A stretch of DNA of 64,000 nt from Nocardioides salarius. GTDB lineage: Bacteria > Actinomycetota > Actinomycetes > Propionibacteriales > Nocardioidaceae. Shown here in pieces: positions 35,649-43,741 of the stretch. Every line of letters begins with the position of its first letter. Position 1 is the first letter of the stretch. The stretch is taken from positions 3,906,001 to 3,970,000 of the forward strand of contig NZ_JAFBBZ010000001.1 of the NCBI RefSeq assembly GCF_016907435.1. The letters are read 5' to 3'. The translations under genes and the position numbers were made by a program. The notes beneath the pieces are model-generated. The model was given only the letters and a program-made list of their open reading frames with translations, was not told the DNA's origin and ran no database searches.

Positions 35649-37020
35649 GCTCGTCGTCTCGTCGCGGCTCGCGGCGCGCGACCGTGCGCACGGTGCGCAT
35701 CACGATCTTGACGTCGCCCCACAGCGACCAGTTGGTGATGTAGTAGTTGTCGGCGCGCGCCCGGTCGTCGATCGGGGTGTCGCCGCGCAGGTCGTTGACC
35801 TGGGCCCACCCGGTCAGGCCGGTGCGCATCCGGTGGCGGTGCCGGTAGCCGGGGGTGTTCTCGGAGAACTGGGCCACGAAGTGCGGGCGCTCGGGACGCG
35901 GCCCGACCAGGCTCATGTCGCCGCGCAGGATGTTCCACAGCTGGGGCAGCTCGTCGACGCCGGTGCGGCGGATGAAGCGCCCCACCGGGCCCAGCCGGTC
36001 GCTGGTGTCGATGTTCCAGGTCGTGTCGCCCTGCTGGGGCGAGGCGGCCATGGAGCGGAACTTCAGCAGCTCGAAGGTGCGCCCGCCCCGGCCCACCCGT
36101 GTCTGGCGGAAGATGATCGGGGAGCCGAGCTCACGGCGCACGGCGACGGCGGTGCCGAGGAGCACCGGCGCGAGCAGCACCAGGGCCAGCGCCGAGACCG
36201 CGACGTCGAGGGTGCGCTTGACGAGCATCGACCCCGGCCGCACCGCCCAGCGGCGCAGCCGCACCAGGCTGACGTCGCGCACCACCTCGACGCGACGCGC
36301 CCGGTCGAGACCCATCACCTCGAAGAAGCGCGGCACGACGAAGACCTGGTACTGCCTCTCCTGGCAGTGGCGCACCAGGGCGATCGTCTGGTCGTCGGTG
36401 CGCGCCCCCCAGGCGAAGACGACGTCGTTCACGTTCAGGTCGCGCATCACCCGCGGCAGGGCCCGCAGCCCACCGAGCAGCGGCGCCGGCAGCCGGCGCG
36501 GGTCGACGTCGTCGTCGACGAAGCCGACCGGGTGCAGGCCGGTCGCCGGGTCGGCGAGCAGGGCCCGGGCGAGCCGGTCGCCGATCCCGTCGGCGCCGAC
36601 GATCACGACCCGGTGCATCAGGTAGCCGCGCCGGCGACCGGTGCGCACCACGGCGTAGGCCACGACCCGGCCCGCCACGAGGATCCCGGCCAGGGCGGCG
36701 GTGAAGACCGCGGCACGGGCGATCGCGTCGCCGCGCGGCGCGGCGGGCTCCAGCCCGAGCCCCAGGACCAGCAGCCCCGCGGTCAGCGTGGTCACCAGGA
36801 GCGCCGGCAGGTCCTCGAGGACCGAGAGCACCAGGCGCGACTGGTAGAGGCCCAGGCTCCTGGCCACCAGCGCGAGGCCCAGGGCCGCGGTGCCCAGGGC
36901 CACCGGCCACAGGCCCCGGTCGACGACGAGCCCGGTGGCCAGCACGGCTGCGAGGTCGGTGAGGACGAGCAGCGGGCCGATGCCGGACAGGCCGCTGCGG
37001 GCGTGGATGGACTGCTGCAC
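35593..37020 (-). CDS. Exopolysaccharide priming sugar transferase (WbaP/WcaJ type)
   Basis: A 475-residue polyprenyl-phosphate hexose-1-phosphate transferase that starts repeat-unit synthesis on undecaprenyl phosphate. Four N-terminal membrane helices (residues about 15-125) are followed by a CoA_binding_3-like nucleotide domain (RVVIVGADGIGDRLARALL). A membrane helix at about 270-290 (SALALVLLAPVLLGTAVAV) leads into the catalytic Bac_transf domain: IIFRQTRVGRGGRTFELLKF, TGVDELPQLWNILRGDMSLV and GPRPERP. GTG 37020 is chosen over ATG 37086 because a TAGAAG element and GGGG-rich site sit just before it. It is oriented against the rest of the locus, with a 56-bp tail-to-tail overlap. Confidence 0.9.
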   Translation of the reverse strand: MQQSIHARSGLSGIGPLLVLTDLAAVLATGLVVDRGLWPVALGTAALGLALVARSLGLYQSRLVLSVLEDLPALLVTTLTAGLLVLGLGLEPAAPRGDAIARAAVFTAALAGILVAGRVVAYAVVRTGRRRGYLMHRVVIVGADGIGDRLARALLADPATGLHPVGFVDDDVDPRRLPAPLLGGLRALPRVMRDLNVNDVVFAWGARTDDQTIALVRHCQERQYQVFVVPRFFEVMGLDRARRVEVVRDVSLVRLRRWAVRPGSMLVKRTLDVAVSALALVLLAPVLLGTAVAVRRELGSPIIFRQTRVGRGGRTFELLKFRSMAASPQQGDTTWNIDTSDRLGPVGRFIRRTGVDELPQLWNILRGDMSLVGPRPERPHFVAQFSENTPGYRHRHRMRTGLTGWAQVNDLRGDTPIDDRARADNYYITNWSLWGDVKIVMRTVRTVARREPRRDDELMDLVVEAGTPPDSARAG

Positions 37021-37237
37021 TAGAACTTCTACCCCCCAAGGCAGGCGACGCCGCCCCCCATGGAAGACGTCACCGCCGTCGAGCATGCCCGGTGCGCAGG
37101 GGTTTCACACATCCACCGCCACGTCGAAGATCGCGATCTGGTCACGACCCGCCCGGGGTTGCTACGCGCCAGTACGCAAAGTGATCTAGGTTACTGCCGT
37201 ACTCGACCGCACCGCCCGCCGCACAGCCAGGAGCGCC

Positions 37238-39058
37238 ATGCCTGCCAACCACGACGCCAGCTTCGTCGACACGATGCCTGCGAACGTCGCCGTCCAGTTC
37301 TTCGACCGTGTCGCCAAGTCCTCGACCGCCGAGGCCTACCGCTTCCCGGTCGGCGAGGCCTGGGAGTCCGTCACCTGGGCCGAGGCCGGCGACCGCGTCA
37401 CCGCGCTCGCGGCCGGCCTGGTCTCGCTGGGCATCGAGACCGAGCAGCGTGTCGGGATCGTCTCGGGCACCCGCTACGAGTGGATCCTCGCCGACCTGGC
37501 CGTCATGTGCGCCGGAGCGGCGACCACCACCGTCTACCCGAGCACCAACGGCGAGGACACCTCCTACATCCTCAGCGACTCGGGCTCACGGGTGGTCTTC
37601 GCCGAGGACGACGAGCAGCTGGAGAAGCTGCGTGCGCACCGCGACGAGCTGCCCGAGGTGGTCAAGGTCGTCACCTTCGAGGGCACCACCGACGGTGACT
37701 GGGTCATCGACATGGACGCCCTGGCCGAGCTGGGCCGCGCCTACCTGGCCGAGCACCCGGGGATCGTCGAGGAGACCGCCCAGAAGATCCAGCCCGACCA
37801 GCTCGCCACGCTCATCTACACCTCCGGCACCACCGGCCGGCCCAAGGGCGTGCGCCTGGTGCACCGCTCGTGGGTCTTCGAGGGCGAGGCCATCCGGGTC
37901 CAGGACCTCCTGCACGAGGACGACCTGCAGTTCCTGTGGCTGCCGATGGCGCACTCCTTCGGCAAGGTGCTGCTCTCCTCCCAGCTGGCCTGCGGTTTCG
38001 CCACGGCCATCGACGGGCGGGTCGACAAGATCATCGAGAACCTCGCGGTCGTGAAGCCGACCTTCATGGGCGCGGCCCCCCGCATCTTCGAGAAGGCCTA
38101 CTCGCGCATCCACATGATGCAGGCGGCCGAGGGCGGGGCGAAGGAGAAGATCTTCACCAAGGCCTTCGAGGTCGGCGCCAAGGTCGACGAGCTCAAGCGC
38201 CAGGGCAAGTCGGTCCCGCTGCCGCTGAAGCTGCAGCACGGGCTGTTCGACAAGCTGGTCTTCAGCAAGGTCCGCGACCGCTTCGGCGGCCGGGTCCGCT
38301 TCTTCATCTCCGGCTCGGCGGCGCTGAACTCCGAGATCGCGCAGTGGTTCCACAGCGCCGGCATCCTCATCCTCGAGGGCTACGGCATGACCGAGAACGC
38401 CGCCGGCGCCACGGTGGGCCACCCCGACGAGTACCGGATGGGCACCGTCGGCAAGGCGCTGCCCGGCGCCGAGGTCCGCATCGGCGAGAACGACGAGGTG
38501 CAGCTGCGCGGCCCGCACGTCATGCAGGGCTACCACAACCTGCCCGAGGAGTCCGAGAAGACCTTCACCGAGGACGGCTGGCTGCGCACCGGCGACAAGG
38601 GCAGCCTCGACGCCGAGGGCTTCCTGACCATCACCGGTCGCATCAAGGACCTCTTCAAGACCTCCGGCGGCAAGTACATCGCCCCGTCGGCGATCGAGGC
38701 CAAGTTCAAGGCCCTGTGCCCCTACGTCAGCCAGTTCATGGTCTTCGGCAACGAGCGCAACTACGTCGTCGCGCTGGTCACCCTCGACCCCGACGCGATG
38801 GCCGGCTGGGCCGAGGAGAACGGCATGGCCGGCAAGGACTACACCGAGGTGGTGCGCTCCGAGCAGGTCCAGCAGATGATCGGCGGCTACGTCGAGCAGC
38901 TCAACGCGAAGCTCAACCGCTGGGAGACCATCAAGAAGTGGGACGTCCTCGACCACGACCTGACCATCGAGTCGGGTGAGCTGACCCCCTCGATGAAGGT
39001 CAAGCGCAACGTCGTGGAGTCGAACAACAAGGAGAAGATCGCCAGCTTCTACAGCTGA
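37238..39058 (+). CDS. Long-chain fatty-acid-CoA ligase (AMP-forming)
   Basis: A 606-residue ANL-superfamily enzyme: activates a fatty acid with ATP to an acyl-AMP and then the CoA thioester. Motifs in order: LATLIYTSGTTGRPKGVRL (P-loop-like A3), LPMAHSFGKVLLSS, ILEGYGMTENAAGATVG (A5), GWLRTGDKGSLDAEGFL (A7), and GRIKDLFKTSGGKYIAPSAI (A8/A10 with catalytic Lys region). It belongs to the FadD15-like group found in all actinobacteria. A TAGGTT -10-like element (37187-37192) would give a 40-nt leader. A long hairpin follows the gene. Confidence 0.92.
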   Translation: MPANHDASFVDTMPANVAVQFFDRVAKSSTAEAYRFPVGEAWESVTWAEAGDRVTALAAGLVSLGIETEQRVGIVSGTRYEWILADLAVMCAGAATTTVYPSTNGEDTSYILSDSGSRVVFAEDDEQLEKLRAHRDELPEVVKVVTFEGTTDGDWVIDMDALAELGRAYLAEHPGIVEETAQKIQPDQLATLIYTSGTTGRPKGVRLVHRSWVFEGEAIRVQDLLHEDDLQFLWLPMAHSFGKVLLSSQLACGFATAIDGRVDKIIENLAVVKPTFMGAAPRIFEKAYSRIHMMQAAEGGAKEKIFTKAFEVGAKVDELKRQGKSVPLPLKLQHGLFDKLVFSKVRDRFGGRVRFFISGSAALNSEIAQWFHSAGILILEGYGMTENAAGATVGHPDEYRMGTVGKALPGAEVRIGENDEVQLRGPHVMQGYHNLPEESEKTFTEDGWLRTGDKGSLDAEGFLTITGRIKDLFKTSGGKYIAPSAIEAKFKALCPYVSQFMVFGNERNYVVALVTLDPDAMAGWAEENGMAGKDYTEVVRSEQVQQMIGGYVEQLNAKLNRWETIKKWDVLDHDLTIESGELTPSMKVKRNVVESNNKEKIASFYS

Positions 39059-39071
39059 GCGAGCCGCTCGA

Positions 39072-39140
39072 CCAGGGCCCGTCACACCTCCGACCGGGGG
39101 TGGGCGGGCCCTGGCGCGTCCGGGCCCTGACGCGTCCGGG
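39072..39140 (+). terminator. Hairpin and short direct repeat after the acyl-CoA ligase gene
   Basis: CCAGGGCCCG (39072-39081) can pair with CGGGCCCTGG (39105-39114), a 10-bp stem with a 23-nt loop and no T run. The right arm starts a direct repeat, GGGCCCTGGCGCGTCC then GGGCCCTGACGCGTCC (39106-39138), just ahead of the hemW start. Confidence 0.4.
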
Positions 39141-39168
39141 TCCCACCGGGATGGGGGAGGATGGGCCG

Positions 39169-40395
39169 ATGCCCTCCACCCCGCTCGACGGCGAGCCCGT
39201 CCCCTCCGACGGGTCGCTGCCCGAGGCCGCCCTCGCCGAGCTCGGCGAGCGGGCCTTCGGCCTCTACGTGCACGTGCCGTTCTGCACCGTGCGCTGCGGC
39301 TACTGCGACTTCAACACCTACACGGCCGAGGAGCTCGGGCCGGCCGGCGGCGCGCCCGGCGCCTCACGGGCGACCTACGCCCAGGCGGCGGTGGCGGAGG
39401 TGCGCCGCGCCCGGCGGGTCCTCGGTGAGCGCGACCTGCCGGTCTCGACCATCTTCTTCGGCGGCGGCACCCCCACGCTGCTCAGCCCCGAGGACCTCGG
39501 CTCGGTGGTCGCGGCCGCCGCCCAGGAGTTCGGGCTGGCCCCCGACGTCGAGGTCACCACCGAGTCGAACCCCGACTCTGTGGACGCCGCCTCGCTCGAG
39601 CGGCTGCGCGAGGTCGGCATCAACCGGGTCTCCTTCGGCATGCAGTCACAGGTGCCGCACGTGCTCGAGGTCCTCGACCGCACCCACGACCCGCGTCGGG
39701 TGCCGGCGGTGGTCGAGTGGGCCCGAGCCGCCGGCATCGAGCAGGTCAGCCTCGACCTCATCTACGGCACGCCGGGGGAGTCCCAGGCAGACTGGGCCAC
39801 CTCGGTCGAGGCCGCGGTGGCCTGCGAGCCCGACCACGTCTCGGCCTACTCCCTGATCGTCGAGGACGGCACCGCGCTCGCGCGGCGGGTGCGCCGCGGC
39901 GAGCTGCCGATGCCCGACGAGGACGACCTGGCCGACAAGTACGCCCTGGCCGACGAGCGCCTCGTGGCCGCCGGGCTGGGCTGGTACGAGGTGTCCAACT
40001 GGTCCACCAGCGCCGCGACCCGCTGCCGGCACAACCTGCTCTACTGGACCGGCGGCGACTGGTGGGGCGTGGGCCCGGGAGCGCACTCCCACGTGGGCGG
40101 CGTGCGGTGGTGGAACGTCAAGCACCCCGCGGCGTACGCCGACCGGATCGGTGCCGACCGCAGCCCTGCCCAGGCCCGCGAGGTGCTCGGGGCCGAGGAC
40201 CGGCGCGTGGAGCGGGTGCTGCTCGAGCTGCGGCTGCGCGAGGGGATCGACGTCGGCGTCCTCGACCCGGCGGGCCGCGCGGCGGTGCCGGGCCTGGCCG
40301 CCCGGGGGCTGCTGGTGGAGCGGGCGGGCCGGGTCGCGCTGACCGAGCGGGCCCGGCTGCTCGCCGACGGCGTGGTGCGCGAGCTGCTCAGCTGA
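39169..40395 (+). CDS. hemW: Radical SAM haem chaperone HemW
   Basis: A 408-residue radical SAM protein. The 4Fe-4S motif is HVPFCTVRCGYCDFNTY (CxxxCxxC, with the extra Cys of HemW/HemN), followed by IFFGGGTPTLLSPEDLG and VTTESNPDS. The C-terminal HemW domain has TRCRHNLLYWTGGDWWGVGPGAHS. HemW binds haem and inserts it into respiratory enzymes; it is not a coproporphyrinogen oxidase despite frequent HemN labels. ATG 39169 follows GGGGGAGG at eight bases; ATG 39151 in the same frame is an alternative. The last 8 bp overlap the convergent DUF4870 gene. Confidence 0.92.
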   Translation: MPSTPLDGEPVPSDGSLPEAALAELGERAFGLYVHVPFCTVRCGYCDFNTYTAEELGPAGGAPGASRATYAQAAVAEVRRARRVLGERDLPVSTIFFGGGTPTLLSPEDLGSVVAAAAQEFGLAPDVEVTTESNPDSVDAASLERLREVGINRVSFGMQSQVPHVLEVLDRTHDPRRVPAVVEWARAAGIEQVSLDLIYGTPGESQADWATSVEAAVACEPDHVSAYSLIVEDGTALARRVRRGELPMPDEDDLADKYALADERLVAAGLGWYEVSNWSTSAATRCRHNLLYWTGGDWWGVGPGAHSHVGGVRWWNVKHPAAYADRIGADRSPAQAREVLGAEDRRVERVLLELRLREGIDVGVLDPAGRAAVPGLAARGLLVERAGRVALTERARLLADGVVRELLS

Positions 40396-40774
40396 CCATC
40401 CGGATCGTCAGCGGGTAGCGGTACTCCCCGCCGTCGGCCGTGCGCACCGAGCCGAGGATCGTGAAGACCAGCCACAGCACGCCCACGACGGCGAGCAGCA
40501 GGATGCCGACGAGCACCAGGACGAGGACGGCCGAGACCGTGGCGTAGATGAGGATGGAGAGCTGGAAGTTCAGCGACTCGACCGCCTGGCGGCGCACGTA
40601 GGGCGAGGTCGAGCCCTTGAGCAGCAGCACCAGCAGCGGGCCCAGGAAGGCCATCGCCACGAACGCGCCGACCAGCGCCGACCAGTGCGCGGCGCCGCCC
40701 CAGGTCTTCTCCTCCGGGGTCAGGCCCCCGAACTGGCCGGGGTGCGCGGCGTACGGCGGCTGCGGCTGGCTCAC
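40388..40774 (-). CDS. DUF4870 / Tic20-like small membrane protein
   Basis: A 128-residue protein with a Pro/Gln-rich start (SQPQPPYAAHPGQFGGLTPE) and three to four hydrophobic helices: HWSALVGAFVAMAFLGPLLVLLL, LSILIYATVSAVLVLVLVG and LLAVVGVLWLVFTILG. RRQAVESLNFQLS between helices is the DUF4870 signature. Function unknown; the family is common in actinobacteria and Bacilli. The GTG start overlaps the stop of the DUF3097 gene by four bases, so the two are co-translated, and the end overlaps hemW by 8 bp. Confidence 0.88.
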   Translation of the reverse strand: MSQPQPPYAAHPGQFGGLTPEEKTWGGAAHWSALVGAFVAMAFLGPLLVLLLKGSTSPYVRRQAVESLNFQLSILIYATVSAVLVLVLVGILLLAVVGVLWLVFTILGSVRTADGGEYRYPLTIRMVS

Positions 40775-41622
40775 GGGCTCTCCTCGGTGACGAAGTCGAT
40801 CAGCTCCTCGACCCTACCCAGCAGCGCGGGCTCGCAGTCGCCGAAGGACTGGACCCGGCCCAGGATCTGCTTCCAGGCCCGGGCGATGTCGGCCTGGTCG
40901 CGGTGTGGCCAGCCCAGGTGCTGGCACACGCCCTTCTTCCACTCGATGCTGCGCGGGATGGTGGGCCACTCCTGCAGGCCGAGCCGGTCGGGCTTGACGG
41001 CCTGCCAGATGTCGACGAAGGGGTGGCCGACGATCAGCACGTGCTTGCCCACGGGGGAGCGCACGATGGCGTCGGCGATGCGGCTCTCCTTGGAGCCGCG
41101 CACCAGGTGGTCGACCAGCACCCCGACGCGGCGTCCCGGCCCGGGCCGGAAGTCGCGCAGGTGGTCGGCGAGGTCGTCGACGCCGCCGAGGTACTCGACC
41201 GCGACGCCCTCGATGCGCAGGTCGTCGCCCCACACCTTCTCCACCAGCTCGGCGTCGTGACGGCCCTCGACGAAGATCCGGCTGGCCCGCGCCACCCGCG
41301 CCCTGGCGTCGTGCACCGCGATGGAGCCCGACGCGGTGCGGGTCGGGCGCGCGGGGGCCGCACGGACCACCGGCGCGGTGAGGATCACCGGGCGCCCCTC
41401 GAGCAGGAAGCCGGGACCCAGCGGGAAGGTGCGCCGGCGCTGGCGCCGGTCCTCCAGGGTCACGGTGTCGAGGTCGCGGTCGACCTGCACCACCTCGCCG
41501 CAGAAGTCGGTCGTCACCTCCTCGACCACCTCGCCCAGGGTCGCGGGCGCCTCGGTGGCGCGGCCGCGCTTGGGCGCGCGCCAGTCACCGGACAGGACGT
41601 CGTGGCCGTATCGGTCGCTCAC
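40771..41622 (-). CDS. DUF3097 family protein (Toprim-like)
   Basis: A 283-residue actinobacterial DUF3097 protein. After an N-terminal barrel-like part (residues 25-90, GEVVQVDRDLDTVTLEDR) the region IFVEGRHDAELVEKVWGDDL and GVLVDHLVRGSKESRIADAI looks like a Toprim fold with its Glu and Asp-x-(Asp) positions. A C-terminal segment follows with IVGHPFVDIWQAVKPDRLGL and EWKKGVCQHLGW. The Toprim resemblance suggests nucleic-acid cleavage or binding, but activity is unproven. GTG 41622 lies 7 nt after a TAGCCT -10 box, so the message is probably leaderless; an in-frame GTG at 41628 is the other option. Confidence 0.85.
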   Translation of the reverse strand: MSDRYGHDVLSGDWRAPKRGRATEAPATLGEVVEEVTTDFCGEVVQVDRDLDTVTLEDRRQRRRTFPLGPGFLLEGRPVILTAPVVRAAPARPTRTASGSIAVHDARARVARASRIFVEGRHDAELVEKVWGDDLRIEGVAVEYLGGVDDLADHLRDFRPGPGRRVGVLVDHLVRGSKESRIADAIVRSPVGKHVLIVGHPFVDIWQAVKPDRLGLQEWPTIPRSIEWKKGVCQHLGWPHRDQADIARAWKQILGRVQSFGDCEPALLGRVEELIDFVTEESP

Positions 41623-41629
41623 CCGCACG

Positions 41630-41635
41630 AGGCTA
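41630..41635 (-). promoter_or_regulatory. -10 box of the DUF3097 gene
   Basis: TAGCCT on the minus strand ends 7 nt before the GTG at 41622, the leaderless spacing seen at several other genes here. Confidence 0.5.
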
Positions 41636-41712
41636 GGAGAGCGCACCGACGTCGCGCGGCGGGCGCGCCGGTGGTGACCCGCCCGGGGTGTCGCACGCGT
41701 CACGCCCCGTCG

Positions 41713-41955
41713 TCACGCCCCGTCGTCGTCCCCGTCGTCGTCCCCGTCCCCGTCGTCGTCCCCGTCCCCGTCGTCGTGCTCGTCCTCGGGGTCGGGCATC
41801 TGCTCGGCGCGCTTGCCCTCCTCGAGCAGGTGCACGTCCTCGCCCGCCGGCAGGCCCTCGGCCAGCGGGTTGTCCTCGGAGGCCACCAGGTCGTCGGGCA
41901 GCTGCTCGTCGCCGATCGAGGTCGGGTGGGGGGACTCGGTCTCGTTCTCGCTCAT
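41713..41955 (-). CDS. Small acidic protein with Asp-Gly repeat tail
   Basis: An 80-residue highly acidic protein. The first 55 residues (PTSIGDEQLPDDLVASEDNP, LAEGLPAGEDVHLLEEGKRA) resemble a conserved actinobacterial small protein with LxxSEDNPLAE-type sequence, function unknown. The last 25 residues are Asp/Gly repeats encoded by a simple repeat of GTCGTC and CCCGTC blocks (41713-41785). The tail length probably varies between strains. Its ATG lies 6 nt after a TAGCGT -10 box. It is a single-gene unit between the DUF3097 gene and the MBL gene. Confidence 0.75.
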   Translation of the reverse strand: MSENETESPHPTSIGDEQLPDDLVASEDNPLAEGLPAGEDVHLLEEGKRAEQMPDPEDEHDDGDGDDDGDGDDDGDDDGA

Positions 41956-41961
41956 GAGGTG

Positions 41962-41967
41962 ACGCTA
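41962..41967 (-). promoter_or_regulatory. -10 box of the small acidic protein gene
   Basis: TAGCGT on the minus strand ends 6 nt before the ATG at 41955, implying a leaderless mRNA. Confidence 0.5.
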
Positions 41968-42001
41968 GTCATGCGGCGGCTCCGGGTCACCCACCCCCAG
42001 G

Positions 42002-42062
42002 TGACCCGGCCCGGACTTCGCCTCGACCCGGCCCGAACTTCGCCTCGACCCGGCCCGGACCG
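42002..42062 (+). repeat. 22-bp repeat, three units
   Basis: TGACCCGGCCCGGACTTCGC starts the first of three 22-bp units (42002-42023, 42024-42045 and a partial 42046-42062). The array fills the gap between the acidic-protein promoter region and the stop of the MBL gene. Here, unlike the other three sites, it does not supply a stop codon in its own orientation, and it runs opposite to both neighbouring genes. Confidence 0.75.
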
Positions 42063-42914
42063 TCAGATCAGGGGGAGGCGCTTCTGGCTGCGGGGGAGCT
42101 GCTCGTAGCCGCGCCGCACGGCCGCCTCGAGGTGGCGGGGCTCCCAGGGCCACTCGCCGGCGGCGAGCGCCTCGTCGACGGGGACCCCGCGCCCGGCCAG
42201 GTCGCGGATGGTCTCGGCGACGATGCCGAGCTCGTTGCGCTGCACCTCGACGAAGTCGCGGTCCACCACGGCGCCGTGGCCGGGCACCACGGTGCTGGCG
42301 CCCGTGGTCAGGCCCAGCACGATGTCGAGCGAGAGCGGCCACTGCATGGGGAAGCTGTCGGCGCCGAGCGACGGCGGCCCCGACTCCTCGACCAGGTCGC
42401 CGGCCAGCAGCACCTGCGCGTCGGGCACCAGCACCACCAGGTCGCCGGCGGTGTGCGCCGGGCCGGGGTGGACCAGCTCGAGGACCCGGTCGCCGAGGTC
42501 GAGCACGGTGGCCGAGGAGAAGGTGCGGTCGGGCAGCACCACCTCGGTGGCCAGCACCTCCTCGCGGCGCGGGTCGTCGGCCCCGCCCGCGTGGGCCGCC
42601 GCCGTGTCGGCGACGCTCGTGGCCTCGAGGCCGGCCACCGCGCCCTCGTGGGCGTGGATCGGCACCTCGGGGTCGGCCTCGCGGAAGGCGACGTTGCCGA
42701 AGGCGTGGTCGAAGTGGGCGTGGGTGTTGACCACGGCCACCACCTCGCCGGCGCCGAGCCGGCGTACGTCGTCGAGGACGCGCCGCCCGGCGGCGGCCGA
42801 GCCGTGGGTGTCGACCACGACCAGCCCCCGGTCGCCGGCGACGACGCTGACGTTGACGTCGTACCACTCGTGCCGGGCCACCCAGACCCGGTCGGCGACC
42901 TCGGAGAAGACCAT
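42063..42914 (-). CDS. Metallo-beta-lactamase-fold hydrolase
   Basis: A 283-residue MBL-fold protein. Metal ligands are visible: THAHFDHAFGN (HxHxDH, about residues 65-75), the later His in VHPGPAHTAGDLVVLVP (about 155), the Asp in VLLAGDLVEESG and the last His in VVPGHGAVVD. The arrangement matches the class B/quinoprotein-relay-like branch (SoxH/PQQ-cycle type) that hydrolyses a small ester or lactam; substrate unknown. The ATG is 5 bp after the DUF2470 gene on the same strand, so it may be part of that iron-controlled transcript, though a TAGGGT element right at the junction could also drive it. Confidence 0.87.
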   Translation of the reverse strand: MVFSEVADRVWVARHEWYDVNVSVVAGDRGLVVVDTHGSAAAGRRVLDDVRRLGAGEVVAVVNTHAHFDHAFGNVAFREADPEVPIHAHEGAVAGLEATSVADTAAAHAGGADDPRREEVLATEVVLPDRTFSSATVLDLGDRVLELVHPGPAHTAGDLVVLVPDAQVLLAGDLVEESGPPSLGADSFPMQWPLSLDIVLGLTTGASTVVPGHGAVVDRDFVEVQRNELGIVAETIRDLAGRGVPVDEALAAGEWPWEPRHLEAAVRRGYEQLPRSQKRLPLI

Positions 42915-42918
42915 GACC

Positions 42919-43608
42919 TCACCCTAGGGGCGCGGCGATGCCCTCCCGCAGCAGCCTGCCCAGCTCGACCGTGCTCGATGCCCGGCGCGGGAAGCGCAGG
43001 CGCACCTGGTGGGCCCCTCCGGGGTCGATCCACTCGAGGGTGACCCCGCGCGCGTCGAGCTCGCGCAGCCGCACCGCGACGAGGTCGTCGAGCGGTGTGC
43101 CGGTCGAGGCGGCCACGCTGCGGCGCAGGTCGTCGTGGTGGTGCTCCTCGACGTGCTCGAGGCTGCGCTGCAGGTAGCCGCGGTTGAGCTGGTGGGCGGG
43201 GGAGAGGTAGTCGGCGAGCGGCAGCTGGTGGCGATGCCCGGCGAGGGTCACCAGGGCGGCGGCCGGGTCGAGGCCCACGACGAGGTGCTCGTGGTCGCAC
43301 GAGGCGCAGGCGGCCGTCTCGAGGGGGCCCAGCCTGCCGGTGAGCACCAGCGCGTCCCCCGCGCGCCCGCGCACCGCGCCGACCAGTCCCAACCGGGCCA
43401 CCGAGCGGGCCGCGGCGGCCCGGGCCAGCGGCGAGCCGGCCTCGCAGGTCAGCGTGGGACGCCCGCCCATCTCGCCCAGCACCACGTCGTCGAGCGGCAG
43501 CGGAAGCCGGTCGACCTCGAGGTCGGCGGTGGCGGGGCACGCCAGGATGCTGCGCGCCGCGGCGGCGACGGCGTACGACGCGGGGCCGACGAGCGAGGAG
43601 AGGTCCAT
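42919..43608 (-). CDS. DUF2470 / HugZ-like haem-utilisation protein
   Basis: A 229-residue protein. The C-terminal 85 residues are DUF2470 (QLNRGYLQRSLEHVEEHHHD then RLRELDARGVTLEWIDPGG and VRLRFPRR), the domain attached to HugZ/HutZ-type split-barrel haem oxygenases in bacteria and to plastid haem proteins. The first 140 residues resemble a degraded split barrel (RPTLTCEAGSPLARAAAARS, GLVGAVRGRAGDALVLTGRL). A role in haem handling or haem-iron release is likely. The IdeR/DtxR-type box touching the start codon supports iron control: expressed when iron is scarce. The ATG is probably at the very 5' end of the mRNA. Confidence 0.82.
   Translation of the reverse strand: MDLSSLVGPASYAVAAAARSILACPATADLEVDRLPLPLDDVVLGEMGGRPTLTCEAGSPLARAAAARSVARLGLVGAVRGRAGDALVLTGRLGPLETAACASCDHEHLVVGLDPAAALVTLAGHRHQLPLADYLSPAHQLNRGYLQRSLEHVEEHHHDDLRRSVAASTGTPLDDLVAVRLRELDARGVTLEWIDPGGAHQVRLRFPRRASSTVELGRLLREGIAAPLG
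42921..42926 (-). promoter_or_regulatory. Possible -10 box of the MBL hydrolase gene
   Basis: TAGGGT on the minus strand ends 6 nt before the ATG at 42914. It overlaps the last codons and stop of the upstream DUF2470 gene, so its sequence is constrained by coding and the match may be chance. Confidence 0.3.
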
Positions 43609-43610
43609 GA

Positions 43611-43629
43611 TTAGGGAAGCCTAACCTTC
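43611..43629 (-). promoter_or_regulatory. IdeR/DtxR iron box over the DUF2470 promoter
   Basis: TTAGGGAAGCCTAACCTTC on the plus strand matches 14 of 19 positions of the IdeR/DtxR consensus (TTAGGTTAGGCTAACCTAA). On the minus strand it contains the -10 box TAGGCT (43623-43618), 9 nt before the ATG at 43608, so a bound repressor would block initiation. IdeR boxes over the -10 are typical of iron-repressed actinobacterial genes. Confidence 0.78.
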
Positions 43630-43668
43630 ACTCGCCGTCAAGAGGTGAGCAGCGCCCGGCCGGCCTTG

Positions 43669-43700
43669 TAGGATTGGCACTCCGCGACCACGAGTGCCAA
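43669..43700 (+). promoter_or_regulatory. hrcA promoter with CIRCE operator
   Basis: TTGGCACTC (43674-43682), nine bases, then GAGTGCCAA (43692-43700): a perfect 9-9-9 CIRCE element differing from the standard only by A-to-G in the arms (matched in both). A -10 box TAGGAT (43669-43674) abuts the left arm, so HrcA bound to CIRCE blocks transcription start. This gives heat-shock control of hrcA-dnaJ and autoregulation. Confidence 0.93.
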
Positions 43701-43741
43701 CCTCGTGGTCGGGTGACGGACCAGAGGCCGGAGGAGGCGAC

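Noticed and set aside
41713..41785. CRISPR-like short repeats
   Set aside because: The units are 6-bp simple sequence in a coding frame without spacers; the 22-bp repeats elsewhere are also contiguous without spacers. No cas genes are present.
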